Source: Aptenodytes patagonicus
Taxonomy: Eukaryota; Chordata; Aves; Sphenisciformes; Spheniscidae
DNA length: 64,000 nt
NCBI RefSeq assembly: GCF_965638725.1
Contig: NC_134954.1
Coordinates: 4,707,001-4,771,000 of the forward strand
Reading direction: 5' to 3'
The notes below the pieces were generated by a model that did not search any database, was not told the DNA's origin, and saw nothing but the letters and a program-made list of their open reading frames with translations. The translations under genes were made by a program, and so were the position numbers. Each line of letters begins with the position of its first letter. The first letter of the stretch is position 1. Shown here piece by piece: positions 1-9,730 of this stretch.

Positions 1-1190
1 GAAATTAAAGCATGTAAGAGGTTTATGAATTTAACAGATGGCAATCTCTCAGCTTTTGGTACATATGATGCTACGAGTTTTTTTAGGATATTTATTTGAG
101 AGGAATTCATTATACTACTAGTGTGGAGTATTCTTCAGAAAATCTTGTTTTTGCCTCTAGATGGCTCACCTGGAACTGCCATTGCAAAAATGTTATCCAA
201 AAAGGAATTCCGACAGTATATTCTCATGCTATAATGGCTTGCTTTTCCAGCAGCTATGGAGAGTCAATCATGTAAATGTATTATATCTGTGTAAAAACAT
301 TCTGCCAAATTGTTTTGCCTTTTGTAAGAATAAGAATAACAGATAGATTAGGGACAGAGCAGATTTATGAGTAAAGTAACTTTCTATTAGTCATTATCAT
401 GAGTCACATCCTAAAATATCTTAGGGAGGGCTGTCTTTCTGGCTATAATAACTGCTTTCTGGGTGCAATCCCTGCTGTGGGGTAGGTGATATGTTAGGCA
501 GTGATCACATTGTCATCTGTCTATTGTATTTCTGCCCTATAAATAAGAAATGGCATTTTTCTTGGGGGAATAGGATGCAGACTACTGTATGTAGTCCTAA
601 GACTTCAAATTATATAAAAATAATCATGAATAATTGTGTTTAACCTAGTAGCAATTAAAAAACACAAAAGCACTTGGGGAAAGAGCTAACAAGTTTTACT
701 TCTCTTACTAAGCAATATTGGTTCATACAGATTTGTAAAAGTCCAGGTTAAAGTATATATTATTATGTCTATAATAATTCTCAAAGAAATGAAGAAGGAC
801 AGCTGGTGGCTGAGAACACGGTAAAACCCACCCAGCTTCCATGAGCAGAATTCAGAAAGGGCTGTCTGTGTGTTGAAGCTCACAGGTTTTGTGTTGTGAG
901 AACTGCAGTGTTTAGGGGAGTCCCGTCACAGCCTGCAGATACTGTGAATTTAATTTAGAGTGCTCAGGGGACACAAAACCATACAAGCAACACAGAAATG
1001 AGTGTTCTGTTCTTGGGGCTCCCCGGTACCTCACGGGAGTGTGAAACGACTTCCCCAATGTTTTTATGCTATGCATTTTTGGGTTTTTTTCAATGGTTTC
1101 TTTAGGGTGAGATAAAAATCAACACGAAAACCGCTTATGTCACACCATTCTTCTGACTGCAGTGGAGACTGTATTTATCCTTCATCTATC
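1..1190. other. Non-coding stretch, no recognised feature
   Basis: AT-rich sequence without a usable open frame; the longest are about 60-65 codons and have no recognisable domain. No repeat family was recognised. It runs up to the CpG-dense patch that follows. Confidence 0.6.
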
Positions 1191-1204
1191 GAACAGGAGC
1201 AGCC

Positions 1205-1355
1205 CCCTTTTTTTCGGCGGCGCCCCGCGCCGTTCCCGCTTGCGCATTCCACCTTTGTTCTGCGGGAGGAACTCCCCTTGACGTCGATATGTATTCCACA
1301 CACCAGGCGAGTGCAGAGCCTGCGATCGACAGCCTCTGCGCTGCAGCCTGGGGAG
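1205..1355. promoter_or_regulatory. Isolated CpG-dense patch (CpG-island-like)
   Basis: Fifteen CpG dinucleotides lie between about 1215 and 1340, including a GGCGGCGCC-type run and a GACGTCGA segment, inside a locally GC-rich block surrounded by CpG-poor AT-rich DNA. Vertebrate DNA normally loses CpG when methylated, so a cluster like this suggests a segment kept unmethylated (promoter, enhancer or small orphan CpG island) or a recent insertion. Open frames cross it on both strands (95 codons on plus, 67 on minus), but neither resembles a known protein; GC-rich DNA is poor in stop codons. It is shorter than the usual 200-bp island threshold, so it may only be an enhancer-sized patch. Confidence 0.4.
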
Positions 1356-1369
1356 AAGAATATTTCTCC

Positions 1370-4235
1370 AGATCATTCCTTGCATTTTAATAGTCCTGAG
1401 AAAGTAGAAATCTCCATTTTCTGAAATGGAGAGAGTAAATAAAGGAATAAAAGAAGGGTCAGGTAACGAAGTAAGGATTAAACTAATTTGATCTTTTTTC
1501 TTTTTTTGGTAATTCTACTATTTAGTCACACCAGCATCTGACTGATACATTAAATGTTAAGAATGTAGCCTCAGATTGCATAGATGAGACAGAGATTCAC
1601 CAGACACTTTAAGTGAAGAACTGGGACATGCAAAGATCATGGTACAGCCCAGACTTATAGCGAACTGGGAACAGGACAGAAATGTCTTGCGAAGTCTATC
1701 CTGCCTCTCTGGTGCATGATTTTTGGGGAGAATTTTGTTAATATATAGTCAAAACTGGAAAAAAAAAAAAAATCAGAACAATATTCCTCACTGAAACCTG
1801 GCCCCATCTCAGCCAAATTGCTTATTTGTTGTAAGCTAGAAATAAAAATATCATCTCCAAAATTGTCTTAAAAAGATGTTTAAAAAAAAGGTTGTGCCTG
1901 AATAGCTATTATGAACTTTGATAAATGTGCGTCCTTAGAAACAACATGAATTTCTCAGGGTGGTCCCATGATGTATATCTGTGTGCCTGTGTTGTATTTC
2001 CTGGTCACAGGTCTCTTTCTGTGTATGCATAAATCTCACCTTCTTTCCTCAGTTTCTGGACAGCCAAGCTCCTCTACCCACTGACATTTACCTCAAAAAA
2101 CTTAACTGTCACCTCTACCTCAACAAAGAGACACTACACGCATTTCCCCCCACGCACACGTTTCAATCCACAGTCCATGATATGAAAGATGCTAGAATTT
2201 TGTGCCTCCCAAATGACGTGCTGAGAAACACCACCCAGAAGTGACTCTGCTGGTTTTTTTTCTGGTGGGAGCTCCCCTGAGATGTGAACTGCAGAGCCCA
2301 CTTAATCTTTGTGGTCTTTTCTACTCGCTCAGGTCTGTAAGTTACAGTAAGACTAAGGCAGGCTCCAACTGGAAGAGCAACGTGTTTAGGAGAGGCCATT
2401 TATTAGAAGGAATTCCACCTCTTCCCTCATTCACCCCAGCACGCACCAAACCTGAAATCAACCCAACCCTACTGTTCCTTGAAGAATTCATCACAGTTCA
2501 GCACAACTAGCAAACCCAGCTCAAGAAAAGCCCAGAGCTACATTAACACAGAAATGAAATATGTGCTGTTGGGTCGTCGTGTGGAAGGGAGGGTCCCTTT
2601 AGGTCAAGGGCAACAGCTGAGCAGAGATGTGGCTGCCTGCACTGTCGCTACTGTGCCATTTGTATGTACATAAAACTTTGGTTTCCAGGGGTTTGCGGGC
2701 ACAAACATCCCCCTGACACCCAAACAAATAATCAGAAATAAATAACTCATGAAGCAATAAAGCCAGAGAATGGCCATTCATAGAAATATGCACTACATCA
2801 CTCCTCCTGACTGCATGGTGATTCATCACCATTTCCCTTCTCTCGCCTTTTATTCTTTCGATTATCTTTGCTCAGGGATCCCTTAAACACTTTCCACCTA
2901 ATTTTGGATACATTTTTGTTTGAAATGCTAGATCTTGGAGAAAGCCCTTTTCAATAGGAGTATTTCCTATAAGTAGGTCACTGCAGTAAAGGGGTTAGAC
3001 ATGCAGCCTTTGCTGACAAGATACTTTGCTTTCTAAAGCACTTAATGCTGCTTTACAAAAAAAAGAAAGGAAGGGAAAAAAAAAAAAGAAAAGATACCCA
3101 TTTGTTGACCTTTGTCTGGTGCCGGGTAAAGTGTCTTTCTGACCAGCTCAAGAGAGAGACATTAAACCAGTTATGTATAGAACTATATTTATACTCTGAA
3201 TAAATAGACTAAAAATATCCCTTTAAACAGGGTAAGCTGTAATTTTAAATTGTAGCACTTCTAAAGAGCTTTCACTGATATCAGACACTCCCAGGCTCCA
3301 AGCAGCACGGCACTGCATTTTAATCAAATAACTGTGGAACCATTGCCACAAAATTGCAACCAAAATGTTTGTGTAATGTTATGTAGCTACGGAAACAAAC
3401 TTGGGCTTCTAGAATTACCTTATTAACTGGTTCATAGCAATGGGCTCATCGCAGGGTTTTGGCAGAGTTGCATGTTAGGCTGTGCAACTTCTCCCTTTGC
3501 TCCAAAGACGAGTAAACCCCATGTAGATTCAAGAACGAACAGGCATGAAGTGATATCGGGGCCTATTCCTACTTTACCATTAACAGCTGGGACTGGTAAA
3601 TCAAAGGTTCTTGAACGCATGCAAATGCCACATGGTGTTTATAATGGTATTTCTCAATTATTTTATTATATAATCTTTCTTTTCAGACCCACTACATTTA
3701 AGTTCTAGCTACTTAGGGTGCAAGTAAAGATACAACCTTTTGGTTACTATGTATTGTGCGCCTCAGAAAGCATGACACTGCTGTTACTAGATTTTTTTTT
3801 TAAATATGAATTACATTTAAAATAATCTATTTACAGAGGCTTACTTGTGTTCTTCCCTACTAAGCTTCATTTAGGCTTTGTCAGGAACTACTGATATCTA
3901 GGACTGCTCAGGGATCAGGAGGTCCCTCCACCCTTTTTCTTCTCCTCCACCCCTTCAAATTTTTGGTGACAAAACACCAAAAATATTTGTGCAGACTGCA
4001 CTCTCTTGCCTTACAGTCTCCTTAAAACAGGACAGTTTAGTACAGAGTATTCATTGCTCTGTGAAAAAAAGCAAATATTAAATGAGAGACTAATCTTCTG
4101 ATGGGGATAACACACGGCTGTATTTTAGATGAAAGCCATTCTTTATGTACTAATAAGCAGTTATCAAAAGCTAAATATTCTATAATTCAGTCATGCTGGA
4201 GATGAGTTTCAATATTATGAATGAATGGTCACGTA
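1370..4235. other. Non-coding unique stretch up to the CR1 insertion
   Basis: No gene recognised. It holds short A- or T-runs (for example near 1759, 3056-3090 and 3790) and several unrelated open frames of 60-90 codons without domain signatures. No transposon was identified until the CR1 homology begins near 4240. Confidence 0.55.
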
Positions 4236-4259
4236 GGAATTAGGGCTTCTTCCCCCAAA

Positions 4260-5094
4260 AAGGTGGCAGGATTAATAGCCCAATTGAAATGCATCTGCAC
4301 CAATGCATGCAGCATGAGCAACAAACAGGAGGAGCTGGAAGCCACTGTGCAGCAGGAAAACTATGATATAGTTGCCATCACAGAAACATGGTGGGATGAC
4401 TCGCACAACTGGAGTGCTGCAATGGATGGCTATAAACCCTTCAGAAGGGATAGGCACAGAAGGAGAGGCGGTGGGGTAGCCCTGTGCATTAGGGAGTGTT
4501 TTGATTGTCTAGAGCTTAATGATGGTGACGATACGGTTGAGTGTTTACGGGTAAGAATCAGGTGGGAGGCCAACAAGGCAGATATCATGGTGGGAGTCTG
4601 TTATAGACCACTCAACCAGGATGAAGAGGCAGATGAAATATTCTATAAACAGCTGAGAGAAGTCTCACAATCACTAGCCATTGTTCTTGTGGGGGACTTC
4701 AACTTAACAGATGTCTGCTGGAAATACAATACAGCAGAGAGGAAACAGTCTAGGAGGTTCCTGGAGTGTGTGGAAGACAACTTCCCGACACAGCTGGTGA
4801 GTAAGCCAACTAGGGAAGGCTTGGTTGGACCTGTTGTTTGTGAACAGAGAAGGACTTGTGGGTGATGTGACAGTTGGAGGCCATCTTGGGCACAGCGATC
4901 ACAAAATGATAGAGTTTTTGATTCTTGGAGAAGTAAGGAGGGGGGTCAGCAGAACTGCTACCTTGGACTTCCAGAGGGCAGACTTTGGCCTGTTTAGGAG
5001 ACTGGTTGACAGAGTCCCTTGGGAGGCAGTCCTGAAGGGCAAAGGAGTCCAGGAAGGCTGGACATTCTTCAAGAAGGAAATCTTAAAGGCGTAG
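4260..5094 (+). pseudogene. CR1 ORF2 endonuclease region (broken)
   Basis: This is the N-terminal, apurinic-endonuclease-like part of CR1 ORF2, which in live elements nicks the genomic target. The frame is open to about 4820 and shows the N-x-x-S-M start of the domain, the catalytic-glutamate motif ITETWWD (Glu codon 4383-4385) and GDFN (4692-4703). After a frameshift near 4820, where a few codons upstream of the DLLFVNREG segment look lost, the next frame continues with HSDHK (SDH at 4894-4902), the usual C-terminal histidine motif. That frame ends at a TAG at 5092-5094, where intact relatives have a sense codon. All the catalytic motifs are still legible, but not in one frame. The Met at 4221 is probably fortuitous and partly in flanking DNA. 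Confidence 0.93.
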
Positions 5095-6338
5095 GAGCAG
5101 GCCATCCCCACGTGCCGAAAGACGAGCTGGCGGGGAAGAAGACCAGCCTGGCTGAACAGAGCGCTTTGGTTGGAACTCAAGAAAAAAACCCGAGAGTTTA
5201 TGACCTTTGGAAGAAGGGGCAGGCAGCTCAGGAGGACTACGAAGATGTCATCAGGTTATGCAGGGAGAAAATTAGAAGGGCCAAAGCCCAGCTAGAACTT
5301 AATCTGGCTACTGCTGTAAAAGACAATAAAAAATGTTTCTATAAATACATTAGCAACAAAAGGAGGGCTAAGGAGAATCTCCATCCTTTATTGGATGTGG
5401 GGGGAAACACGGTGACAAAGGATGAGGAAATAGATGAGGTACTTAAAGCCTCCTTTGCCTCAGTCTTTAATAGTAAGACCAGTTGGTTCTCCAGGTGCCC
5501 AGCCCTCTGGACTGGAAGACAGGGAGCAGAATGAAGCCTCCATAATACAAGGGGAAATGGTTATTGACCTGCTACACCACTTAGACACACACGTCTATGG
5601 GGCCGGATGGGATCCACCTGAGGGTACTGAGGGAGCTGGCAGAAGTGCTCACCAAGCCACTTTCAATCATTTATCAGCAGTCCTGGCTAACTGGGGAGGT
5701 CCTGGTTGGCTGGAGGTTAGCAAATGTGACACCCATCTACAAGAAAGGCTGGAAGGAGGATCCGGGGAACTACAGGCCTGTCAGTCTGACCTTGGTGCCA
5801 GGGAAGGTTATGGAGCAGATCATCTTGAGTGCCATCACGCGGCACATACAGGGCAACCAGGTGATCAGGCCCAGTCAGCATGGGTTTGTGAAAGGCAGGT
5901 CCTGCTTGACTAACTTGATCTCCTTCTATGACAAGGTGATCCACTTAGTGGATGAGGGAAAGGCTGTGGATGTTGTCTACCTAGACTTTAGTAAAGCCTT
6001 TGACTCCCACAGCATTCTCCTGGAGAAACTGGCTGCTCATGGCTTAGATGGGCATACTCTTTACTGGGTAAAAAAACTGGCTGGATGGCCAGGCCCAAAG
6101 ACTTGTGGTGAATGGAGTTAAATGGCAGCCAGTCACAAGTGGTGTTCCCCAGTACTGGGGCCAGTTCTGTTTAATATCTTTATCGATGATCTGGACAAGT
6201 TTGCAGACGACACCAAGTTGGGCAGGGGTGTTGATCTGCTTGAGCGTAGGAAGGCTCTGCAGGAGGATCTGGACAGGCTGGATTGATGGGCTGAGGCCCG
6301 TTGTATGAGGTTCAACAAGGCTGTGTTGGGTCCTGCAC
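5095..6338 (+). pseudogene. CR1 ORF2 linker and reverse transcriptase region (broken)
   Basis: The linker (KKGQAAQEDYEDVIRLCREK and the following lysine-rich part) is read in one frame from about 5180 to 5490, then frame changes lead into the RT proper (5597 onward). There GPDGIH, ANVTPIYKKG, NYRPVSL, SQHGFVKGRSC and YLDFSKAFD are all present; the catalytic Asp of motif A is the codon at 5984-5986. Right after motif A the usual T-V pair before S-H appears deleted. Beyond 6075 the frame shifts twice more. The catalytic FADD box is at 6200-6211, but it follows the upstream DDLD segment almost directly, whereas related copies have about eight more residues there. A TGA at 6284-6286 replaces what is probably an arginine CGA codon, a typical CpG-to-TpG change. 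Confidence 0.93.
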
Positions 6339-7001
6339 TTGGGTCACAACAACCCCATGCAACGCTACAGGCTTGGGGAAGAGGGGCTGGAAAGCTGCCC
6401 AGTGGAAAAGGACCTGGGGGTGTTGGTCGACAGCCGGCTGAACATGAGCCGGCAGTGTGCCCAGGTGGCCAAGAAGGCCAATGGCATCCTGGCCTGTATC
6501 AGAAATGGTGTGGCCAGCAGGAGCAGGGAAGTGATCGTGCCCCTGTACTCGGCACTGGGGAGGCCGCACCTCGAATACTGTGTTCAGTTTTGGGCCCCTC
6601 ACTACAAGAAGGACGTTGAGGTGCTGGAGCGTGTCCAGAGAAGGGCAACGAGGCTGGTGAGGGGTCTGGAGAACAAGTCTTATGAGGAGCGGCTGAGGGA
6701 ACTGGTGTTGTTTAGCCTGGAGAAAAGGAGGCTGAGGGGAGACCTCATCGCTCTCTACAACTCCCTGAAAGGAGGTTGTAGCGAGGTGGGGGTCGGTCTC
6801 TTCTCCCAAGTAACAAGCAATAGGACGAGAGGAAATGGCCTCAGGTTGTGCCAGGGGAGGTTTAGATTGGATATTGGGAAAAATTTCTTCTCCGAAAGGG
6901 TTGTCGAGCATTGGAACAGGCTGCCCAGGGAAGTGGTTGGGTCGCCATCCCTGGAGGTATTTAAAAGACGTGTAGATGTGGTGCTTAGGGACATGGTTTA
7001 G
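6339..7001 (+). pseudogene. CR1 ORF2 C-terminal region, still open for 220 codons
   Basis: This is the part of ORF2 downstream of the RT catalytic box. The frame runs uninterrupted for 220 codons and ends at the natural stop just before the 3' UTR. Recognisable segments are [56 protein letters not shown] and the terminal [19 protein letters not shown]. It belongs to the RT thumb and the poorly characterised CR1 C-terminal region. The Met at 6339 is simply the first in-frame Met after the last frameshift (about 6330), not a true start. Most avian CR1 copies consist only of this end, which is the last part lost to 5' truncation. Confidence 0.93.
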
Positions 7002-7094
7002 TGGTGGACTTGGCAGTGCTAGGTTAACGGTTGGACTCGATGATCTTAAAGGTCTTTTCCAACCTAAACAATTCTATGATTCTATTATTCTGTC
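7002..7094 (+). repeat. CR1 3' UTR and terminal octamer array
   Basis: A short 3' UTR follows the ORF2 stop. It contains the conserved GGTTGGACTCGATGATCTTA segment and a pyrimidine-rich complement of it, which together can form the stem that CR1 reverse transcriptases are thought to recognise. Three octamer units at 7071-7078, 7079-7086 and 7087-7094 end the element. A T-rich run of flanking DNA follows. Confidence 0.93.
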
Positions 7095-9334
7095 ATTTTT
7101 TTTTCTTTTTTAATCTGACATGAAATGTCATCAGTATCTATTGAAATCTTTCTGTATGGAGGTGGAAGGCAGAAGAAAATTGCATGTTGGTGAGAGAATA
7201 ATTTTGCGCTGTCTTTACTTAATGAATCTGTATTTGGGATGATGAATATCCAGGCTCTAGAGTGGTGGCCGTGGTGGTGCTCCCACGGGCACAGGGGGAA
7301 GGGCAGCAAGGTCCCAGCTCTGCCTGGCTGGCTCCCAGGGGGACTTGTCTTGGCTCAGAGCTGGAGGGGGCTAGCAGCTTTTGATGACTGGGGACTGCCT
7401 CTTGTTACTAAGCTTCCAAGAGAAGCACCAAGCATGGGTAACTCCTTCTGGTCACAGAGCAAGCTATGAAACACAAAGCAACCCTCAGGCTTATTTTCAG
7501 TCTTGTTTCCATCATCCTGTTACTTGCAAAGGGTATGGAAGTAGTTGGTTGAACTCTCTTTACGACCAACTCACCTTGTGATACAGCCTTGCTAAGTCAT
7601 CTGCTTTCAGCAGACAGAGGTAGTAATACACAGGGTCTCTACCAGAGACAATTCTTCAGGTAAATGAGGTACCTGAGGGTCACCAGGCTCCACTCTCCAC
7701 TCCTGTCCTCAGAGGACTGTGTTCATGTCATCCCTTCTGCTGTAGCCTTAAGCAAATGCCAGAGAAAAAGTGCTTGGTTATACTTATTTCCTATCTCAAG
7801 AGAGTAGGGAGTAGTACAGAAACTTTCTCTCTTTCTCTCCCAGCAATATGAACATCAAACATCACAGAAAGCCTCTGGAAAGCAGGGCATACCTGGGGAG
7901 CTCTGGGGAAAGCAAGCTTCTGCAGAAGCTCTGCAGATGGGGAGGCAGGAGAAACCCTTTGCAGAGCATCACAAAGGGATCCAACAAACTGTCTATTAGC
8001 TGCAGCCCTAACAATTGCACTCTGAACTCACGTTGTGGGTATCTGACAGATACTGTAGTACTTGTCTCTTTACACCTGCCAATCCTGCCAAGGAAGGCAG
8101 ACTTAGGGAGGACTATGAGTGAATCCAACATGGGATCAGGTAAGCCTGGTCTGGGACAGGGGCTCGTGACATGTATTCAACGCTCAGCTCTGCCTGCCCT
8201 CCCAGCCAGGCCAGAGACCTGTCGGAAAGGTGGGTGCACTGCAAGGACATTGCCATTTGTCCACAGGCAGCTGAGAAGGGAGCCTTGTAGTGAGAGCTGA
8301 AAGCAAAAGTCAGGGCAGCTGCAATAAGACTTGAGACAGCCGTTACCCAGCAAGGTTTAAATCTGTACTCTCCTTTCTAAATCTGTTTTTCTCATTTCTG
8401 CCAGCAGCAAGAATCAACCACAGTTTATGTTTAAATCTGGAAGAAACTAAACATTTTGCTCTTGGGTGGGAGTCGGAGAAGCTGAAGATGCACGTTGCTC
8501 TGAACCCAATGTAAGAGCGCTCAGCACAGTGCTGATACCAAAGTCCAGCAGTGCTGATAAAGGCCCATCAACTTCAGAATGCTTTGAATATGAATGTGCT
8601 CTAAATATAAATATTTGCCTCCTTCATTTTAGAGGTGGAAATCCAACAAGTGGGTCATGATCCAGAAATAGTGTGAGAAAAAGGAATTGTTCATAATAGT
8701 TAGAAAGGACTTGTGTTTATGGTCTTCACAAACTTGTATTGACCAATCATAAAACTACAGCCCCTAAAAAAATATGTAAGCCTGCCAATTTCAAATGGAA
8801 AATATGAAAACTTACACATTAACATGAAGACTGTTTTGCAAAGCTGAAGTTAAGCATTAATGCCAAATCAAAGCATTCAAAGTCCGAGTCACGTTCCCAA
8901 AAAGTACGAGATGGGCTTACAGTCTTTCTTCTTTTTTCTTTTTCTTTTTTTTTTTTAACATAAAGATTGTAGAGGTGGTTGATTTCTGATTATGGAGTCC
9001 AAAATTCAGATTTTCAAGCTTTCTCTGCAGCCATGAGAACCAGAAGCTTACCTTTTCAAATGTGTAATCTGAGAGTCTCATCATAAATCCAGGATTTTAG
9101 ACCTTAAAGAAAACATGAAATATTGTCAGGTTTATGATAAAATCACAAGAGCTGGCAGTGCTGCTTAAGCCTGTGTTTTCTCAGCTTTCCTATGATCACA
9201 AATTATAGGATGTTCCTAAGGTTTTCTTGGAAAGGAGAACTGTGCCAGGAGAATGCTGTGCCACTTACAATGGTAATATTCAGACTGGTTGTTAATTTCA
9301 AAATTGGTTGTTAGTCTCAATAAATAAAATACTT
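7095..9334. other. Non-coding stretch between CR1 and an old repeat pair
   Basis: No gene recognised. A GC-richer block lies at about 7240-7400 and a 150-codon open frame at 7848-8300 has no domain or homologue I recognise. A T-rich run sits at about 8928-8957. The segment around 9090-9170 loosely resembles a decayed dispersed repeat seen in sauropsid genomes (a 'tgataaaatcacaag' type core), but it is too diverged to call. Confidence 0.5.
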
Positions 9335-9422
9335 AAAGCCCAATTTTTCGGAAGATTTGAACGTCCACAATCGCCATTGACTTCAGACAGGGTTTTGATT
9401 GTTGGTGCCTCTAAAAATCACA
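9335..9422. repeat. Ancient hairpin-like (MITE-like) repeat
   Basis: This segment of about 88 bp reads as a decayed palindrome. A left arm beginning GCCCAATTTTTC and a right arm ending GCCTCTAAAAATCA are partial reverse complements around a CATTGACTTCA centre. The same centre recurs in other old repeats of this window. The structure suggests a small non-autonomous DNA-transposon-like element. The family name is not known to me and the arms are well diverged. Confidence 0.45.
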
Positions 9423-9454
9423 TTCAGATCAACTTTTTTTTTTTAATAAGGGCA

Positions 9455-9725
9455 TCGGAATAACTGTATTGAAGCAGACCAAAAGTCTCTCTAGCCCATT
9501 TTCTATTTCTGACCGATGTCAATAACCTCACTGAGAGAGAGCAGGGCAGGCACACTTCAGTGATGCATTCTTCCAGCCTCCAGAAACAAGCAGATCAGGA
9601 CTTTCTGAGCCACAAGCATCACCAATGCATCTTACAGCCCCTGGTTGCTTGTTCTTATACCAGAATCCTTGTAAACTTTAAGCATCTTGTATTACACATT
9701 GTGTGAAGAACCTGCTTTGGTGTTC
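9455..9725 (-). mobile_element. Ancient CR1-family fragment (3' end to the left)
   Basis: The GAAGCAGACCAAAAGTC segment, then TCTAGCCCA, the AGCAGGGCAGGCACAC and TTCCAGCCTCCAG segments and, near the right end, TTGTGTGAAGAA appear in the order found in the antisense 3' portion of old turtle/crocodile/bird CR1 copies. The same layout, better preserved, recurs at 52473-52660. No reading frame survives. The call rests on recalled family sequence, so a masking run would be decisive. Confidence 0.5.
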
Positions 9726-9730
9726 TGAGT

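Larger units (their letters stand above)
4240..7094 (+). mobile_element. CR1 non-LTR retrotransposon (LINE), 5'-truncated and degenerate
   Basis: This is a CR1 LINE in sense orientation. In order it carries the AP-endonuclease domain (conserved ITETWWD, GDFN and SDH motifs), the reverse transcriptase (PDGIH, YRPVSL, DFSKAFD and FADD motifs), the conserved C-terminal region, a short 3' UTR and three terminal octamers (ATTCTATG, ATTCTATT, ATTCTGTC at 7071-7094). CR1 elements transpose by target-primed reverse transcription, and their 3' ends carry such octamers instead of poly-A. ORF1 and the 5' UTR are absent, so the copy is 5'-truncated as most CR1 copies are; the exact 5' junction (about 4215-4262) is uncertain. 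The ORF2 frame is broken: the reading frame changes near 4820, 5180, 5490, 5595, 6075, 6160 and 6330, and stops lie at 5092-5094 and 6284-6286. It is not autonomous. The similarity to neoavian CR1-J-type elements is from memory and not searched. Confidence 0.96.

Noticed and set aside
7848..8300. 150-codon open frame on the plus strand
   Set aside because: No domain, biased by a GC-richer patch, overlapped by a minus-strand frame; length is within chance expectation.
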